Assembly: GCF_902167145.1 (NCBI RefSeq)
Contig: NC_050098.1
Coordinates: forward strand, 36,388,501-36,452,500
From: Zea mays
Lineage: Eukaryota; Streptophyta; Magnoliopsida; Poales; Poaceae
DNA: 64,000 nt
Direction: 5' to 3'
Shown here: piece by piece, positions 1 to 9,989 of the stretch
Layout of the letters: each line of letters starts with the position of its first letter
Position numbering within the stretch: the first letter of the stretch is position 1
The notes under the pieces: model-generated
What the model saw: the letters and a program-made list of their open reading frames with translations, nothing else
Database searches by the model: none
What the model was told of the DNA's origin: nothing
Program-made: the position numbers and the translations under genes

Positions 1-84
1 ATGCAGTGGTATAGAGACAATTAAATGCATTTCTTGGTCTTTGAACCAGAGGTGGTTACGCCTTATATCCCGGGACGGAGGGAG
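1..84. mobile_element. Stowaway-type MITE, right end only
   Basis: The segment ends in GGGACGGAGGGAG followed by TA at 85-86. This is the terminal inverted repeat of Stowaway (Tc1/mariner-derived) MITEs of grasses, which duplicate TA on insertion. The left end lies outside the window. The family is recognised from its end only. Confidence 0.6.
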
Positions 85-245
85 TACTTATTACATGGGC
101 AGCACTGGCCCTCATTTCACCCACTCTGGGCCAGACAGAACCACATTGGGCTTAAGCTTCCTCTTGGGCCTCGTAGCCATGCCTTGGTGATTGCCTGTTT
201 CTTCAACAGTCTTGTCTTGTGCTATTACATCTTCTTGTGTGCTGA

Positions 246-545
246 CAGCGCAGGGGCGGCGGATTTGGCGCAGGGGCGGGCGTTGCGGGCGTGGATGAAA
301 AGGATTGCGCGCTGGCGATGGCAGGCGACGGATTGCGCGTGGAGACCTTCCATCGGCGAGCAGGGGCGTGGCGGTGGATTTGGCGCAGGGGCGGCGCGTG
401 GAGACCTTCCATCGGCGAGCAGGGCGTGGCGGCGGATTTGGCGCAGGGGCGCGGCGGATTGTGGACGCGGATGGAAAGGATTGCGCGATGGCGATGCCAG
501 GCGGCGGATTGCGCGTGTAGAAATCGCGGCGGGCAGAACAGCGAC
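246..545. repeat. GC-rich direct repeats, about 59-bp unit
   Basis: GC-rich block containing two close copies of a 59-bp unit starting at 337 and 396 (GCGTGGAGACCTTCC...), plus partial copies on both sides that share GGATTTGGCGCAGGGGCG. Several frames are open across it, but these follow from repetitive GC-rich sequence and are not credible genes. The flanks at 85-245 hold nothing I recognise. Confidence 0.6.
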
Positions 546-739
546 TGTGGACGCCTACACTAACAACATATAGAGTAGTAGAGATATAGCTCTCAAGGTT
601 TGCTATAACACTCTAGGGCTGCAAGTGCATGGATCCATAGATACGCAGCCCCAAACTCGAGCTCACGCACTAGAATCCAATTTCCCTTATCACTGAAACC
701 GATCTCTTATCACACAGGCTGACAGGGCATATTGAAGAG
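546..739. other. No recognisable feature
   Basis: AT-rich sequence between the GC-rich repeats and the clearly LTR-like segment. It may be a diverged part of the same LTR, but I cannot align it with the related solo LTR at 50191-54210. No gene is visible. Confidence 0.4.
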
Positions 740-2257
740 CATTTTACTCCCAGTTTTGCACAACACCAGGCCCAGTACTTCACATAAAACTTGTTCACCT
801 TTCTTCGGTCTTTGACTTTGCTATATGGTCCTTAGCTTAAAAATCCATAGATTGGTCACAAAGATATCCCAAAGTTGCTCCAAAATATGAGTTATGCAGT
901 GCCAATTCAGCACCAAGTCTGAAATCTGCAACCATGTCAACCCTGCTTTGGACCAGTTTTACACTTATTTCCATAGGGCTTTAGGGTTGAGTAACTTAAC
1001 AAAATATATACTCCTATGATAGGTTTACAATATTTTCATAATGATTTATAACTAAAAGCCCAGGGATTAAAAGTTACAGGGCTCCAAAGTTGAGCAAAAC
1101 CCACTAAAATTCAGTTTCAGTCAATTGAACTAAGTCTGAAATCTGGAGTCTTACAACATGTTTTTGGACATCATTTTCTCCCATTTCTAAACAAGCTCAA
1201 GGAGATGAACCTCAATGGAAATTACTCACTACACTATCCTCTAACACTTTTCTCTGGATAGTGCAGGCCATAACATCAGAAGTTTATCACAACAGAGATC
1301 TGAAGTTTGCTAAAAATACTGAAACTGCACTTCAATTTCTGAATCAAAGTCCAGAAATCACAAGTCTGACAGCTTCAATTTGGACCACCTTTTCTCCAAG
1401 TTCCAAGTAGCTTTAGGGGTATGACCTTTGACCAAACTTGCACATTAACATATGGTCTTCAAACTTGCTACAGTAATTTCAGTCCAAAACCATATAGATT
1501 AATCACAACAGAGCTCCAAACTAAGCACTAAAATACTGATTTCAGACTTGGGCTATTGTTCCAAATCTGAAAATTCAGAATTCAAACAGCACCACTTTGA
1601 GCCACTTTTACTCCAAGTTGCATATGGTTTTAGGGCTACCATACTTAATAAAAGTTGTTCTCCTATAGTTACTCTACAAGTTTTCTATAATAACCTTTTG
1701 CCAAAAGCCCACATATCAAAAGGTACAGGGGCCCAAAAACAAGCAAACCAAACTATTTTCAGCTGCACCAAAACTGTACCAAATCTGAAATCTGCAAATT
1801 ACTCCAAATGTCTCTCAAAAACTTGAAAATCTTCACACATGAAAGTTGTTTAATTTGAAACACTCTACAACTTTGGTATTTTGATTTTTGGCAAAATATG
1901 GCTAGATTTTAAATTCCACTTTTGGGCTAATTTAGGTTTTTAGTTGTGATTGTTGTTTTTTTTACACTCACGCAACTTTGGGTCCATTACTTAAGAGTAA
2001 ATCTGCTCCATAAGCTAAGATTCAACTTGGTACTTAGAGCTCATACCGACAGTGTCATTAGTTTAGAAGTTGTGTACTTAAACTTGGTTACAAACAAGGT
2101 TTTTAAACTTCTATGGCTCTCATCAAGACAACACACCACATAAGTTTTGAAAGTTTTGAACCTAGTAAAATGCATTTTAGGTGTATCAAACAAAATGATG
2201 CTAATGCGTATGATGACATGCCAAGTTTTAGTTACTCGTAACACCAGGGGTGTTACA
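740..2257 (+). repeat. 3' part of a long gypsy-type LTR with ~215-bp internal repeats
   Basis: The last ~110 bp match the end of the complete solo LTR at 50191-54210. Both finish with the palindrome GTAACACCAGGGGTGTTAC followed by A. A landmark (TCC/CCC followed by a relative of AAAGTTGAGC) recurs at 868, 1083, 1299, 1515 and 1732, so the segment contains about five degenerate tandem units of 215-217 bp. The solo LTR has only about two. It was inserted into the Grande-like element, because the reading frame of that element's antisense gene begins directly after 2257. The 5' end is outside the window. No coding capacity is seen. Confidence 0.7.
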
Positions 2258-2967
2258 CTGAGGTCTGCTTATTGAAAGATAGAGGTTTGACTGCTGAAGC
2301 TATGGTCGTTGATTTCGTCTTCAAGAATATTCAGCCTTTGAAAGACAGGGTATACCTAGCTTATCTGTATAGTGGTACCAATGACTCTACACGGGTCACC
2401 AACAAGAGAATTCCCACTGAAGATCTGGTGAGCCGACTGGACATGATTCTGAGGGGCAGAGTGTCAAATGTTGGTGCTCCTATTGTCTATTCTGCCTGGA
2501 ATCTGCCACCTCATAGGCCATTTTCTGAATTTATGTCCAACCCTCCTGCTAGTGATGGTGGTCTGGGTCTTAGAGTGCGACCCTCTCCCGAGGACATTGA
2601 GGCTCTGATTGCCTCTCTTCGGAATCTTCCCAATGATGAGATGCAAGCTCATTTTGAGATGCCAGCTAGCCCAGACAATGCAGAGATAGATGTTGTGCTT
2701 AGTATGTTGGCTGGGGAATCTTCCGACTCGACCCATGCTGAGTCGATGGCTATCACGGCTAGACAAGAGCTTGGCAAAGCAGTGGAGACTCAGAAGCCTG
2801 AGGGTGCTCGCCTAAAGTGTCCCCGCCAAGTTAGCCGCCCGACTGCACCTGTTGAGGAAAAGAAGAAGAAGAAGAAGAAGAAGAAGAGGCAGCTTTGGTG
2901 ACTGTCATGCTTGGACCAGGATGCATGTCCTTCTGCTCCAGCTCGTGATGAAGTGTCAGCAGAGGTC

Positions 2968-3090
2968 CTTCCTGAGGTTGATCCCAATGGGTGTGTCCTT
3001 CCTGAGGTTGATCCCAATGGGTGTGTCCTTCCTAAGGTTGAAACCAATGGGTGTGTCCTTCCTAAGGTTGATCCCAATGGGTGTGATCGT
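2968..3090 (+). repeat. Four tandem 30-bp coding repeats
   Basis: Four copies of CTTCCTGAGGTTGATCCCAA plus ten more bases encode a VLPEVDPNGC-type decapeptide. They lie in the acidic middle part of the antisense ORF. An (AAG)n tract at about 2860-2890 and a (GAA)n tract at about 3117-3142 flank them. Confidence 0.8.
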
Positions 3091-3482
3091 GCACCAACTG
3101 TTGCCTGTATATTTGATGAAGATGAAGAAGAAGAAGAAGAAGTCCCGCTGATCCGTAAGAACAGTCGGCATACAGAGGTAGTGAGGGGGGAGTGATATTC
3201 CTTCTCCAGCTCTGTCAGCTCTTGTCAGCCTTCAGGGACTGTCAATATCAGAATTTGATCAGGCCCTTGAGGAGGTCGTCCCTGAGGATATGCTATCGGA
3301 GCCAACTGCTGATGATGTGATGGCTGTTTGTTCAGAAATTTTAGACGTGGGATTGGAGGTATTCCGAGCAGTGTCTCGTGCATCGTTGACTTTAGAAGGC
3401 AGTCTTCAATGTCAATACATTGGTCCGAGTTGCCTGACTCCCATGGAGGTGACAGGGGAGCCTTCAGCCTTAGAGGCGGCTG

Positions 3483-3662
3483 CTGTAGAAAACCCAGTCC
3501 CCGAGGGTGGTGCTGGTAGTTACCCAACCCCCGAGGGTGTTGCCGATAGTGATCCAGCTCTAGTGGGTAGCGCAAGCTACAACCCAGCCCCCGAGGGTGT
3601 TGCCGGAAGTGCTCCGGCTCTAGTGGGTAGCGCGAGCTGCAACCCAGCCCCCGAGGGTGTTC
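3483..3662 (+). repeat. Imperfect 60-bp coding repeats
   Basis: Units encoding roughly NPAPEGVAGSAPALVGSAS repeat about three times in the antisense ORF. Unit drift is mostly single substitutions. This looks like a rapidly evolving linker, not a folded domain. Confidence 0.7.
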
Positions 3663-4976
3663 AGGAGAGCTCTCCTTCCCACACCTCCATGAATGTCCAT
3701 GTTGGGTCGTCTCCACCTCGATCCGATGGGGCGACGGTGATGCATGCTTCTACGGCTTCGAACAAACAAGTTGCCTTGGAGGTCGGCGAGCTAGATGCGA
3801 GAGGTCTAGTATCTGCTGGTGAGGCTGAGCTCATGCTTGGCAATGTTGTTCAAATTGTTCCTGCTGATATTCCTCCGTCAAGCCATGACATCGCTTCCCC
3901 TGACTTGGGTTTACCATCATTCCTCTCCAATCTTCAGGTGAGTCAACTACTTGCCTTTTATTGTTCTTCTTGGTAAATTATCTTTCATATACTCATTTGT
4001 CTTCGACCACAGGTTTTGGTCGATGGAATGTCTGGTCAGCTAGGTCGCATGGTGCCACTGTCCCGGAAGGAGCTCTGTCTCTAATGCAGTGGAACCCATT
4101 GCTACTTCAGAAACAGATTGCTGACTTGAAGGCGTCGAACGCTGGTTAGTGACCTCATTTCTTCCTTGGTTGTTTTTATTGATCAACATGTTTTTAATCA
4201 TGTACCCCTTTCATCTGCATTGTCAGATATGGCCCGGCGGTGCTCTGAACTAAAGGAAAAATATCTTCGAAGTCAAGCCGACTTAACCCAGCGGTACTCT
4301 GATCTTATGGAGAAGTATTCTCAAGGTCAAGCCGACCTGGCCCGAGTTTCTGCTTCTCTGGATGATGCACGCTCTTTGAACTCTTCTCTCAATGCTTAGC
4401 TTGACTCAGAAAGGATGGCATATGAGGTAAACTCCCTTAGTTGACTTTTCTGTGCTTATTGTTGACTGGGTGCTGAATGTTGATTCTTGTTCATAGGGGG
4501 AAAGACGAGCACTTGTGGGCTCTCATGATAATCTGGACAGGTTATATCGTGACGCTAGCAATTCCTTGACTATCTTGGAAAGGAGCCACTGCTTCACTAT
4601 GTCGGATCTGGATCATCATCGCCACGAGCTGCAAGTATCTCAGGATGAAGTTCAGCGGCTCGGACAACAGTTATCGGCCAAGGATCTAACCATTAAAGAT
4701 CTTCGTGCTTCGAAAAAACTCATCGCACAGGAGCTAGAAACTGCTCGACTGGCTGTCAAGGCTTCAGAAGACAGCTGCGCCGTTCTTAGGGCTCAGCGCG
4801 ACAAGGCTATGGACAAAGCCATTCACGTGGGGCGGATCTTGATGAGGAGGCCCGGCGTAGTGGTTCCTGATGACATTGTCGCCGACGTCAAGGCTGCACT
4901 TGATGCCTCGAGTCGACCTTCTTCCTCAATTGCTCCTGCGAAAAACATTGCCAACAGAGACGTTTCGATGCAGTGA

Positions 4977-5211
4977 CGTCCTGTGTAACACTGAATGTAC
5001 TATGAATTCTATGTGCTTGTGATGGTGGTATTTGAATATTTTGTGGATAGGGCACTAGAACGTGTCCTTGGTGTTGACAAGTATAACATTCTGTTTTCCT
5101 GGAGTACTGATTGTTTTTGTTGTTAGGGTATAACAGTCATCCTGAACAATTGTGAAAGTAAATGTGGCGTGCTGGTTTTGGAACTTTTTCTAACTTCGGC
5201 CAATCACTTGG
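4977..5211. other. Spacer between antisense ORF and tandem array
   Basis: AT-rich sequence after the antisense ORF stop codon. It could hold the antisense transcript's 3' UTR, but I see no clear AATAAA signal and no gene. Confidence 0.4.
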
Positions 5212-5958
5212 CTGGTAAGGCATAATGGTCGCCCTAAGATAGATAGATGTGATCGTATCGTGCTGACTTAAGTCGTCGTCGACTTAAGCCGATTGCTCCG
5301 TTAGTAGGGTATAGTGGTTCCCCTAAGCCGAGTCAACGTGAGCATGTTGCAGCGCCTTAAGCCATTGCTGACTTAAGTCGATTGCTCCGTTAGTAGGGTA
5401 TAGTAGTTCCCCTAAGCCGAGTCAACGTGAGCATGTTGCACCGCCTTGAGCCATTGCCGACTTAAGCCGATTGCTCCGTTAGTAGGGTATAGTGGTCATC
5501 CTAAGTCGAGTAAGCGTGAGCATGTTGCACTGTCTTAAGTCGTCGCCGACTTAAGCCGATTTCTCTGTTAGTAGGGTATAGTGGTCACCCTAAGTCGAGT
5601 AAGCGAGAGCATGTTGCACCGTCTTAAGTCGTCGCTGACTTAAGCCGATTGCTTCGTTAGTAGGGTATAGTGGTCACCCTAAGTCGAGTAAGCGTGAGCA
5701 TGTTGCACCGTCTTAAGTCGTCGCCGACTTAAGCCGATTGCTCTGTTAGTAGGGTATAGTGGTCACCCTAAGTCAAGTAAGCGTGAGCATGTTGCACCAT
5801 CTTAAGTCGTCACCGACTTAAGCCGATTGCTCCGTTAGTAGGGTATAGTGGTCACTCTAAGTCGAGTAAGCGTGAGCATGTTGCACCGTCTTAAGTCGTC
5901 GCCGACTTAAGTCGATTGCTCCGTTAGTAGGGTATAGTGGTCACCCTAAGTCGAGTAG
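5212..5958. repeat. Tandem array of an 89-bp unit, 8-9 copies, each with a palindrome
   Basis: TTAGTAGGGTATAGTGGT recurs at 5301, 5390, 5479, 5568, 5657, 5746, 5835 and 5924, exactly 89 bp apart, with a diverged first copy near 5212. Most units contain an inverted repeat, TTAAGTCG-TCGC-CGACTTAA. The array lies between the end of pol and the antisense gene, where Grande-type elements are reported to carry tandem repeats. Confidence 0.9.
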
Positions 5959-6097
5959 GCGTGTTGATTCCAAGTCCAGTTGGATCGAGGTCAGTTGATA
6001 GTCAATAGTTCGAATGCCTTTGAAAATGAAAACTTTATTGATGACGGACTCTCCAATTACAGAGTACAATGTTGTTCTGATAGCTTTTGAGGCCTTG

Positions 6098-7253
6098 CTA
6101 AGGGTAAAACTTTCTAAGATGCTCTATGTTCCACAAATTCCCCACTTCTGTGCCATCCATTTGAGTAAGCCGGTATGATCCCGGCCAAGTGACCTCTGAT
6201 ACAATGAATGCCCCTTCCCATAGTGGTGATAACTTGTGTCGTCCTTCCTCCATTAGAATTCGACGAAGGACCAAGTCTGCCACTACAAAGGATCGATGTC
6301 GTATCACTTTATCATGATAGCGTCTCAAGGTCTGCTGGTATCTGGCTGACTGAATTACTATGTTCAATCGCTCTTCCTCCAGCACATCAATATCCTCTAG
6401 CCTGGTAGCTTCTGCTTCAGCTATGCTTTCAAAGACCAGCTTCGGTGCCCCGAACCTGAGGTCGACGGGCAGTACTGCCTCTGAACCATAGACCATGAAG
6501 AACGGGGTATTTCCATGTAGAGCTCGACTAGGTTGAGTTCTCAAACTCCAAACCACATACGACAATTCTCTGATCCACTTTCCTGCAAACTTTTCATTTT
6601 TGTCGAACACTTTCTTCCTGAGTGCTTCCAGTATCATTCCATTGGCCCTTTCCACCTAACCATTGGCTCTTGGTTGTGCTACTGATGCATACTTGATCTG
6701 GATACTCTGTTGTTTGTAGAAATCAAAGAATTCAGAGCTGGTGAAGTTGGATCCTAGGTCGGTTATGATGCTATTTGGTATCCCGAACCTGAATATTATG
6801 TCCCACTGCCTTGGCTGATGTTAAAGAAGTAATAGGCTTGTACTCTATCCATTTGGTGAACTTGTCAATGGCAACCAGCACGTGAGTATAGCCTCCCTGA
6901 GCTTTCTTGAAGGGTCCAATCATGTCTAGCCCCCAGCATGCAAATGGCCATGTTACAGGTATGGTCTGTAGCTGCTGTGTCGGTAAATGTTGTTGTTTTG
7001 ACAAGAACTGGCAAGCCTCACATCTCTGGACTAACTCGGCGACATCACTCTTTGTTGTTGGCCAATAGAAACCAGACCTGAAAACTTTCCCAACCAGAGT
7101 TCTGGATGCTGCGTGTATTCCACACTGTCCGGCGTGGATTTCATCTAATAGCTGCTTCCCAGTAGTCGAGGAAATGCACTTCATGAGGACTCCTGTTGCA
7201 CCCCTTCCATACAGTGCACCCTCTATGAGGGTGTAGTGGGCCGACTGTCTCAC
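6098..7253 (-). pseudogene. Grande-like pol: integrase
   Basis: The integrase of the minus-strand polyprotein, which would insert the element cDNA into the host genome. From its N-terminus: the HHCC-type zinc region (QCGIHAASRTL ... CEACQ, 7130-7010), the start of the catalytic core (WGLDMIGPF, near 6935), then after a break the VERANGMILEALRKKV region (near 6650) and the C-terminal domain ending NIEHLRKFYP at 6098. A frame change near 6780-6800 and a stop at about 6657 split it, so no intact enzyme is encoded. The order after RNase H is normal for Ty3/gypsy. Confidence 0.8.
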
Positions 7254-7329
7254 GATGCATTCTGCTGCAGCTTTATCATCTGGTTCTTCTTCATTCTTTA
7301 TGTACCTGATGATAGGCTGTCTTCAGTCA

Positions 7330-8453
7330 TCAGGGTCCGACTCTAGGTTGGCTCAAGGTGTTGCATTCTTCCGTCTGATCTGAGGGAATACTTGGGTGTA
7401 ATACTTCCTGGACGAAGATTCTGGGTGAGACCTGGGCTCGACTAGATCCCAGCTTCGACAACGCATCTGCTGTTGCGTTGCGGTCTCTTTCCATGTGATG
7501 GAATTCCAACCCTTCAAACTTGTCTTCTAATTTTCGGACGGCCGTATAGTACTTGCCCATGGAATCAGTCGAGCAATCCCAGTCCTTATTTATCTGGCTT
7601 GTGACCACTAGTGAATCTCCAAATACCATCAACCTCTTAACGCCAGTGACACAACAATGTTCAATCCGTGGATCAGTGCTTCATATTCTGCTGCATTATT
7701 TGACGCTGGGAATAATAGTTGAAGTGCATACTTGAGTTGTTCGCCTCTTGGAGCGATGAAGAGGATCCCTACGCCTGCTCACTACAGTTTCAGCGAGCCA
7801 TCGAAATACATTCGCCATACTTCAGTAGCCTCTGGGTTGTCAGGAACTTGTTGTTCAGTCCATTCTGATACGAAGTCAACTAGTGCTTGAGTTTTTACTG
7901 TCGTGCGAGGCCGAAACTCTATGTCATGAGCTCCTAGCTCGCAGGCCCACTTGGCTATCCTTCCGATGGCTTCCTTGTTGTGAAGAATATCCCCTATTGG
8001 AAAGCCGATGACTACTATGACTTTGTGGTCGTCAAAGTAGTGACGGAGCCTACAAGCGGTTAGAAGTACCGCGTACAATAGTTTTTGAACTTGGGGATAC
8101 TTCTTTTTAGAGGGTCCCAGAACTTCGCTGATGAAGTAAACCAGATGTTGTACTGGATATGTGTGTCCTTCCTCCACCCGCTCGACTACTAACGCGGTAC
8201 TCACCACGTGAGTCGTGCAGGAGATGTATAACAACAGATCTTCTACCGGCTGATTTGGTGTGGCTCGGCATGGCGGCTTGAGTACTGATGGTGTGCTCAT
8301 GAACTTTTTCAATGCTTCTAGAGCTTCCTGTGCTTCTGTGGTCCACTGAAACTTGTCCACCTTCTTGAGCAATTTGTAGAACGGTAGGCCCTTTTCGCCT
8401 AGCCTTGATATGAACCTGCTCAAGGCTGCCATGCATCCAGTAAGCCTCTGCAC
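7330..8453 (-). pseudogene. Grande-like pol: RNase H plus second archaeal-type RNase H
   Basis: The first part (8453 to ~7890) reads as the gypsy RT-connection/RNase H region: FQWTTEAQEALEALKKF, then LLLYISCTTHVVSTALV and the RHYFDDHKVIVV stretch. It is followed by the start of a second RNase H, RMYFDGSLKL near 7790. After a break this continues as LMVFGDSLVVTSQINKDW and ERDRNATADALSKLGS (7632-7440). A second archaeal-type RNase H is a known hallmark of the Tat lineage and the main reason for that assignment. Stops near 7782 and between 7632 and 7735 disrupt the frame. Confidence 0.75.
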
Positions 8454-8469
8454 TTTCTTCTGTGATCAT

Positions 8470-9210
8470 GGCGCTTCCATTCTCATGATGGCTTTGATTT
8501 TTTTCTGGGTTAGCTTCGATTCCTCGGTGGCTGACAATGAATCCGAGTAACTTCCCTGCTGGTACTCCGAAAACATATTTCTCTGGATTGAGCTTCCACC
8601 GGTATCGCCTTAGGCTGTTGAAGGCCAGCTGCAAATCTTCAATGAAGTTTTCTGAGTTTTCTGTTTTGATCACCACATCATCAATATAAGCTTCTATCTG
8701 CTTGCCCCAGTGATCGGCTAAGCATGTTTGAATAGCTCTCTAATAAGTCGATCCTGCGTTCTTGAGGTTGAACGACATGGAGGTACAGCAGAAAGCTCCA
8801 AACAGTGTAATGAATGCAGTCTTTTCCTCATCTTCTTTTGCTAAGATGATCTGATGGTATCCAGAATAGCAGTCTAGGAAGGACAACATAGAACATCCAG
8901 CGGTCGAATCAACCACCTGATCTATTCTAGGGAGTCCGAAGGGATCCTTCGGACAGTGTTTGTTGAGATCTATATAGTCGACGCACATGCGCCAATCCAC
9001 TTTATTCTTTTTAAGTACAAGAATAGGATTTGATAGCCACTTAGGGTGAAGTACTTCTCTAATGAACCCTGCTGTGACTAAGTGAGCTAACTCGGCACGA
9101 ATAGCCTCTCTTTTGTCAGGCGTGAAACGACGCAGTTTTTGTCGGATCCGCCTTGCTTGGGGATAGACCTTCAGTTTATGCTCGGCCAGTTCTCTTGGGA
9201 CTCCCGGCAT
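8470..9210 (-). pseudogene. Grande-like pol: reverse transcriptase
   Basis: Reverse transcriptase region on the minus strand. Visible motifs in order: FIREVLHPKWLSNPILVLKK, WRMCVDYIDLNKHCPKDPF, LDCYSGYHQI (palm), then after a stop near 8739 AYIDDVVIKT carrying the YIDD catalytic box at about 8675-8695, and WKLNPEKYVFGVPAGKLLGF. The catalytic aspartates are kept but the frame is broken at least twice. Conversion of genomic RNA to cDNA would have been its role. Confidence 0.85.
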
Positions 9211-9273
9211 ATCCGTAGGCTGCCATGCGAATACGTCTCAGTTATCTTGTAGGAATAGGATGAGCACACTTTC

Positions 9274-9870
9274 CTATTTGTCATCCAGGCTGGAGCTGAT
9301 GATGGTAGTCTTGCGTTCATCAGCGAACCCAAGGTTGATCCTTTTCGTCTCCTCAGTCGGCCGCATAGAGGTCATAGCTTGAGCTTTGTTCGCAGGTATC
9401 GCAAGGTCTCCCTCAGGCTTTGAGTTTGCCTGCATGGAGAAAGTCGTCGGTGGTTTAGTAGTGAGGGCCACCTGGATGGCTACTCGGAAACATTCCATGG
9501 TGCCTTGGAAGTCAACGCGCACGGTGATGATCCCTTGTGGCCCTGGCATCTTCAATATCATGTACGAATAGTGCGGAATGGCCATGAATTTCGCCAATCC
9601 TGGCCTGCCGATGATGGCATTGTATACGTAGTCGAAGCTTGCCACCTCGAACCTCAGGAACTCGGTTCTGTAGTTTTCTGGAGTTCCAAAGGTAACAACA
9701 TGTCCGAGCAGGTATTCTCCTTCGGTCGGCACAATGCCAAAGAAAGGAGTGTCCGACTCGTGGAGCTCTTTGAGTGCAACTCCCAAGCCCAAGAGTGTCC
9801 GGGGGAAGGTGACGTTGATGCTGCTTCCCCCGTCCACTAATACTTTCTTTACCCTGCTCTCTCGGATCAC
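9274..9870 (-). pseudogene. Grande-like pol: aspartic protease region
   Basis: Open minus-strand segment containing VKKVLVDGGSSINVTF near its start. This corresponds to the D(S/T)G active site of retroviral-type aspartic proteases, here DGG. Downstream text (FLRFEVASFDYVYNAIIGRPGL) matches the usual gypsy protease end. It lies between gag and RT as expected. In this family it would cut the polyprotein; I infer that from position and motif only. Confidence 0.75.
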
Positions 9871-9989
9871 TAGATCGACAAGGAGCGGGTACTTGCTTGG
9901 ATGATCGAAGTTGAGTCACTGATCCGCCCGGGTAAAGGTGATTGGGTGTTCTGACCACCGATAAGGGGTAGGGGCACTGGTGGTTGCCA

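Larger units (their letters stand above)
2260..4976 (+). pseudogene. Antisense spliced ORF of the Grande-like element (gypsy-type transposon domain plus coiled coil)
   Basis: It runs opposite to gag-pol. The N-terminal part (2260-2901) resembles the conserved region of plant proteins annotated as putative gypsy-type transposon (PF04195-like): GLTAEAMVVDF and IQPLKDRVY, followed by a low-complexity Lys-rich end. The middle (2911-3937) is acidic with decapeptide and 20-residue repeats. The C-terminal part (4013-4976) is a long heptad-rich, probably coiled-coil segment. Three short GT-AG introns join it: 3938-4012, 4145-4226 (phase 1, restoring NADMARRC) and 4427-4496 (restoring YEGERRA). A TGA at 2899, a TAG at 4398 (probably CAG before) and a frame change near 4085 show decay. 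The 5' part was removed by the LTR ending at 2257; the frame is open across that junction. Molecular function is unknown. Confidence 0.65.

Noticed and set aside
25..573. Open frames of 60-180 codons in the first 600 bases
   Set aside because: They overlap in several frames of a GC-rich repeat and start inside a MITE; no domain or codon bias supports them.
5301..5958. CRISPR-like regular repeat
   Set aside because: Units are contiguous 89-bp tandem copies with no unique spacers, in a plant retrotransposon.
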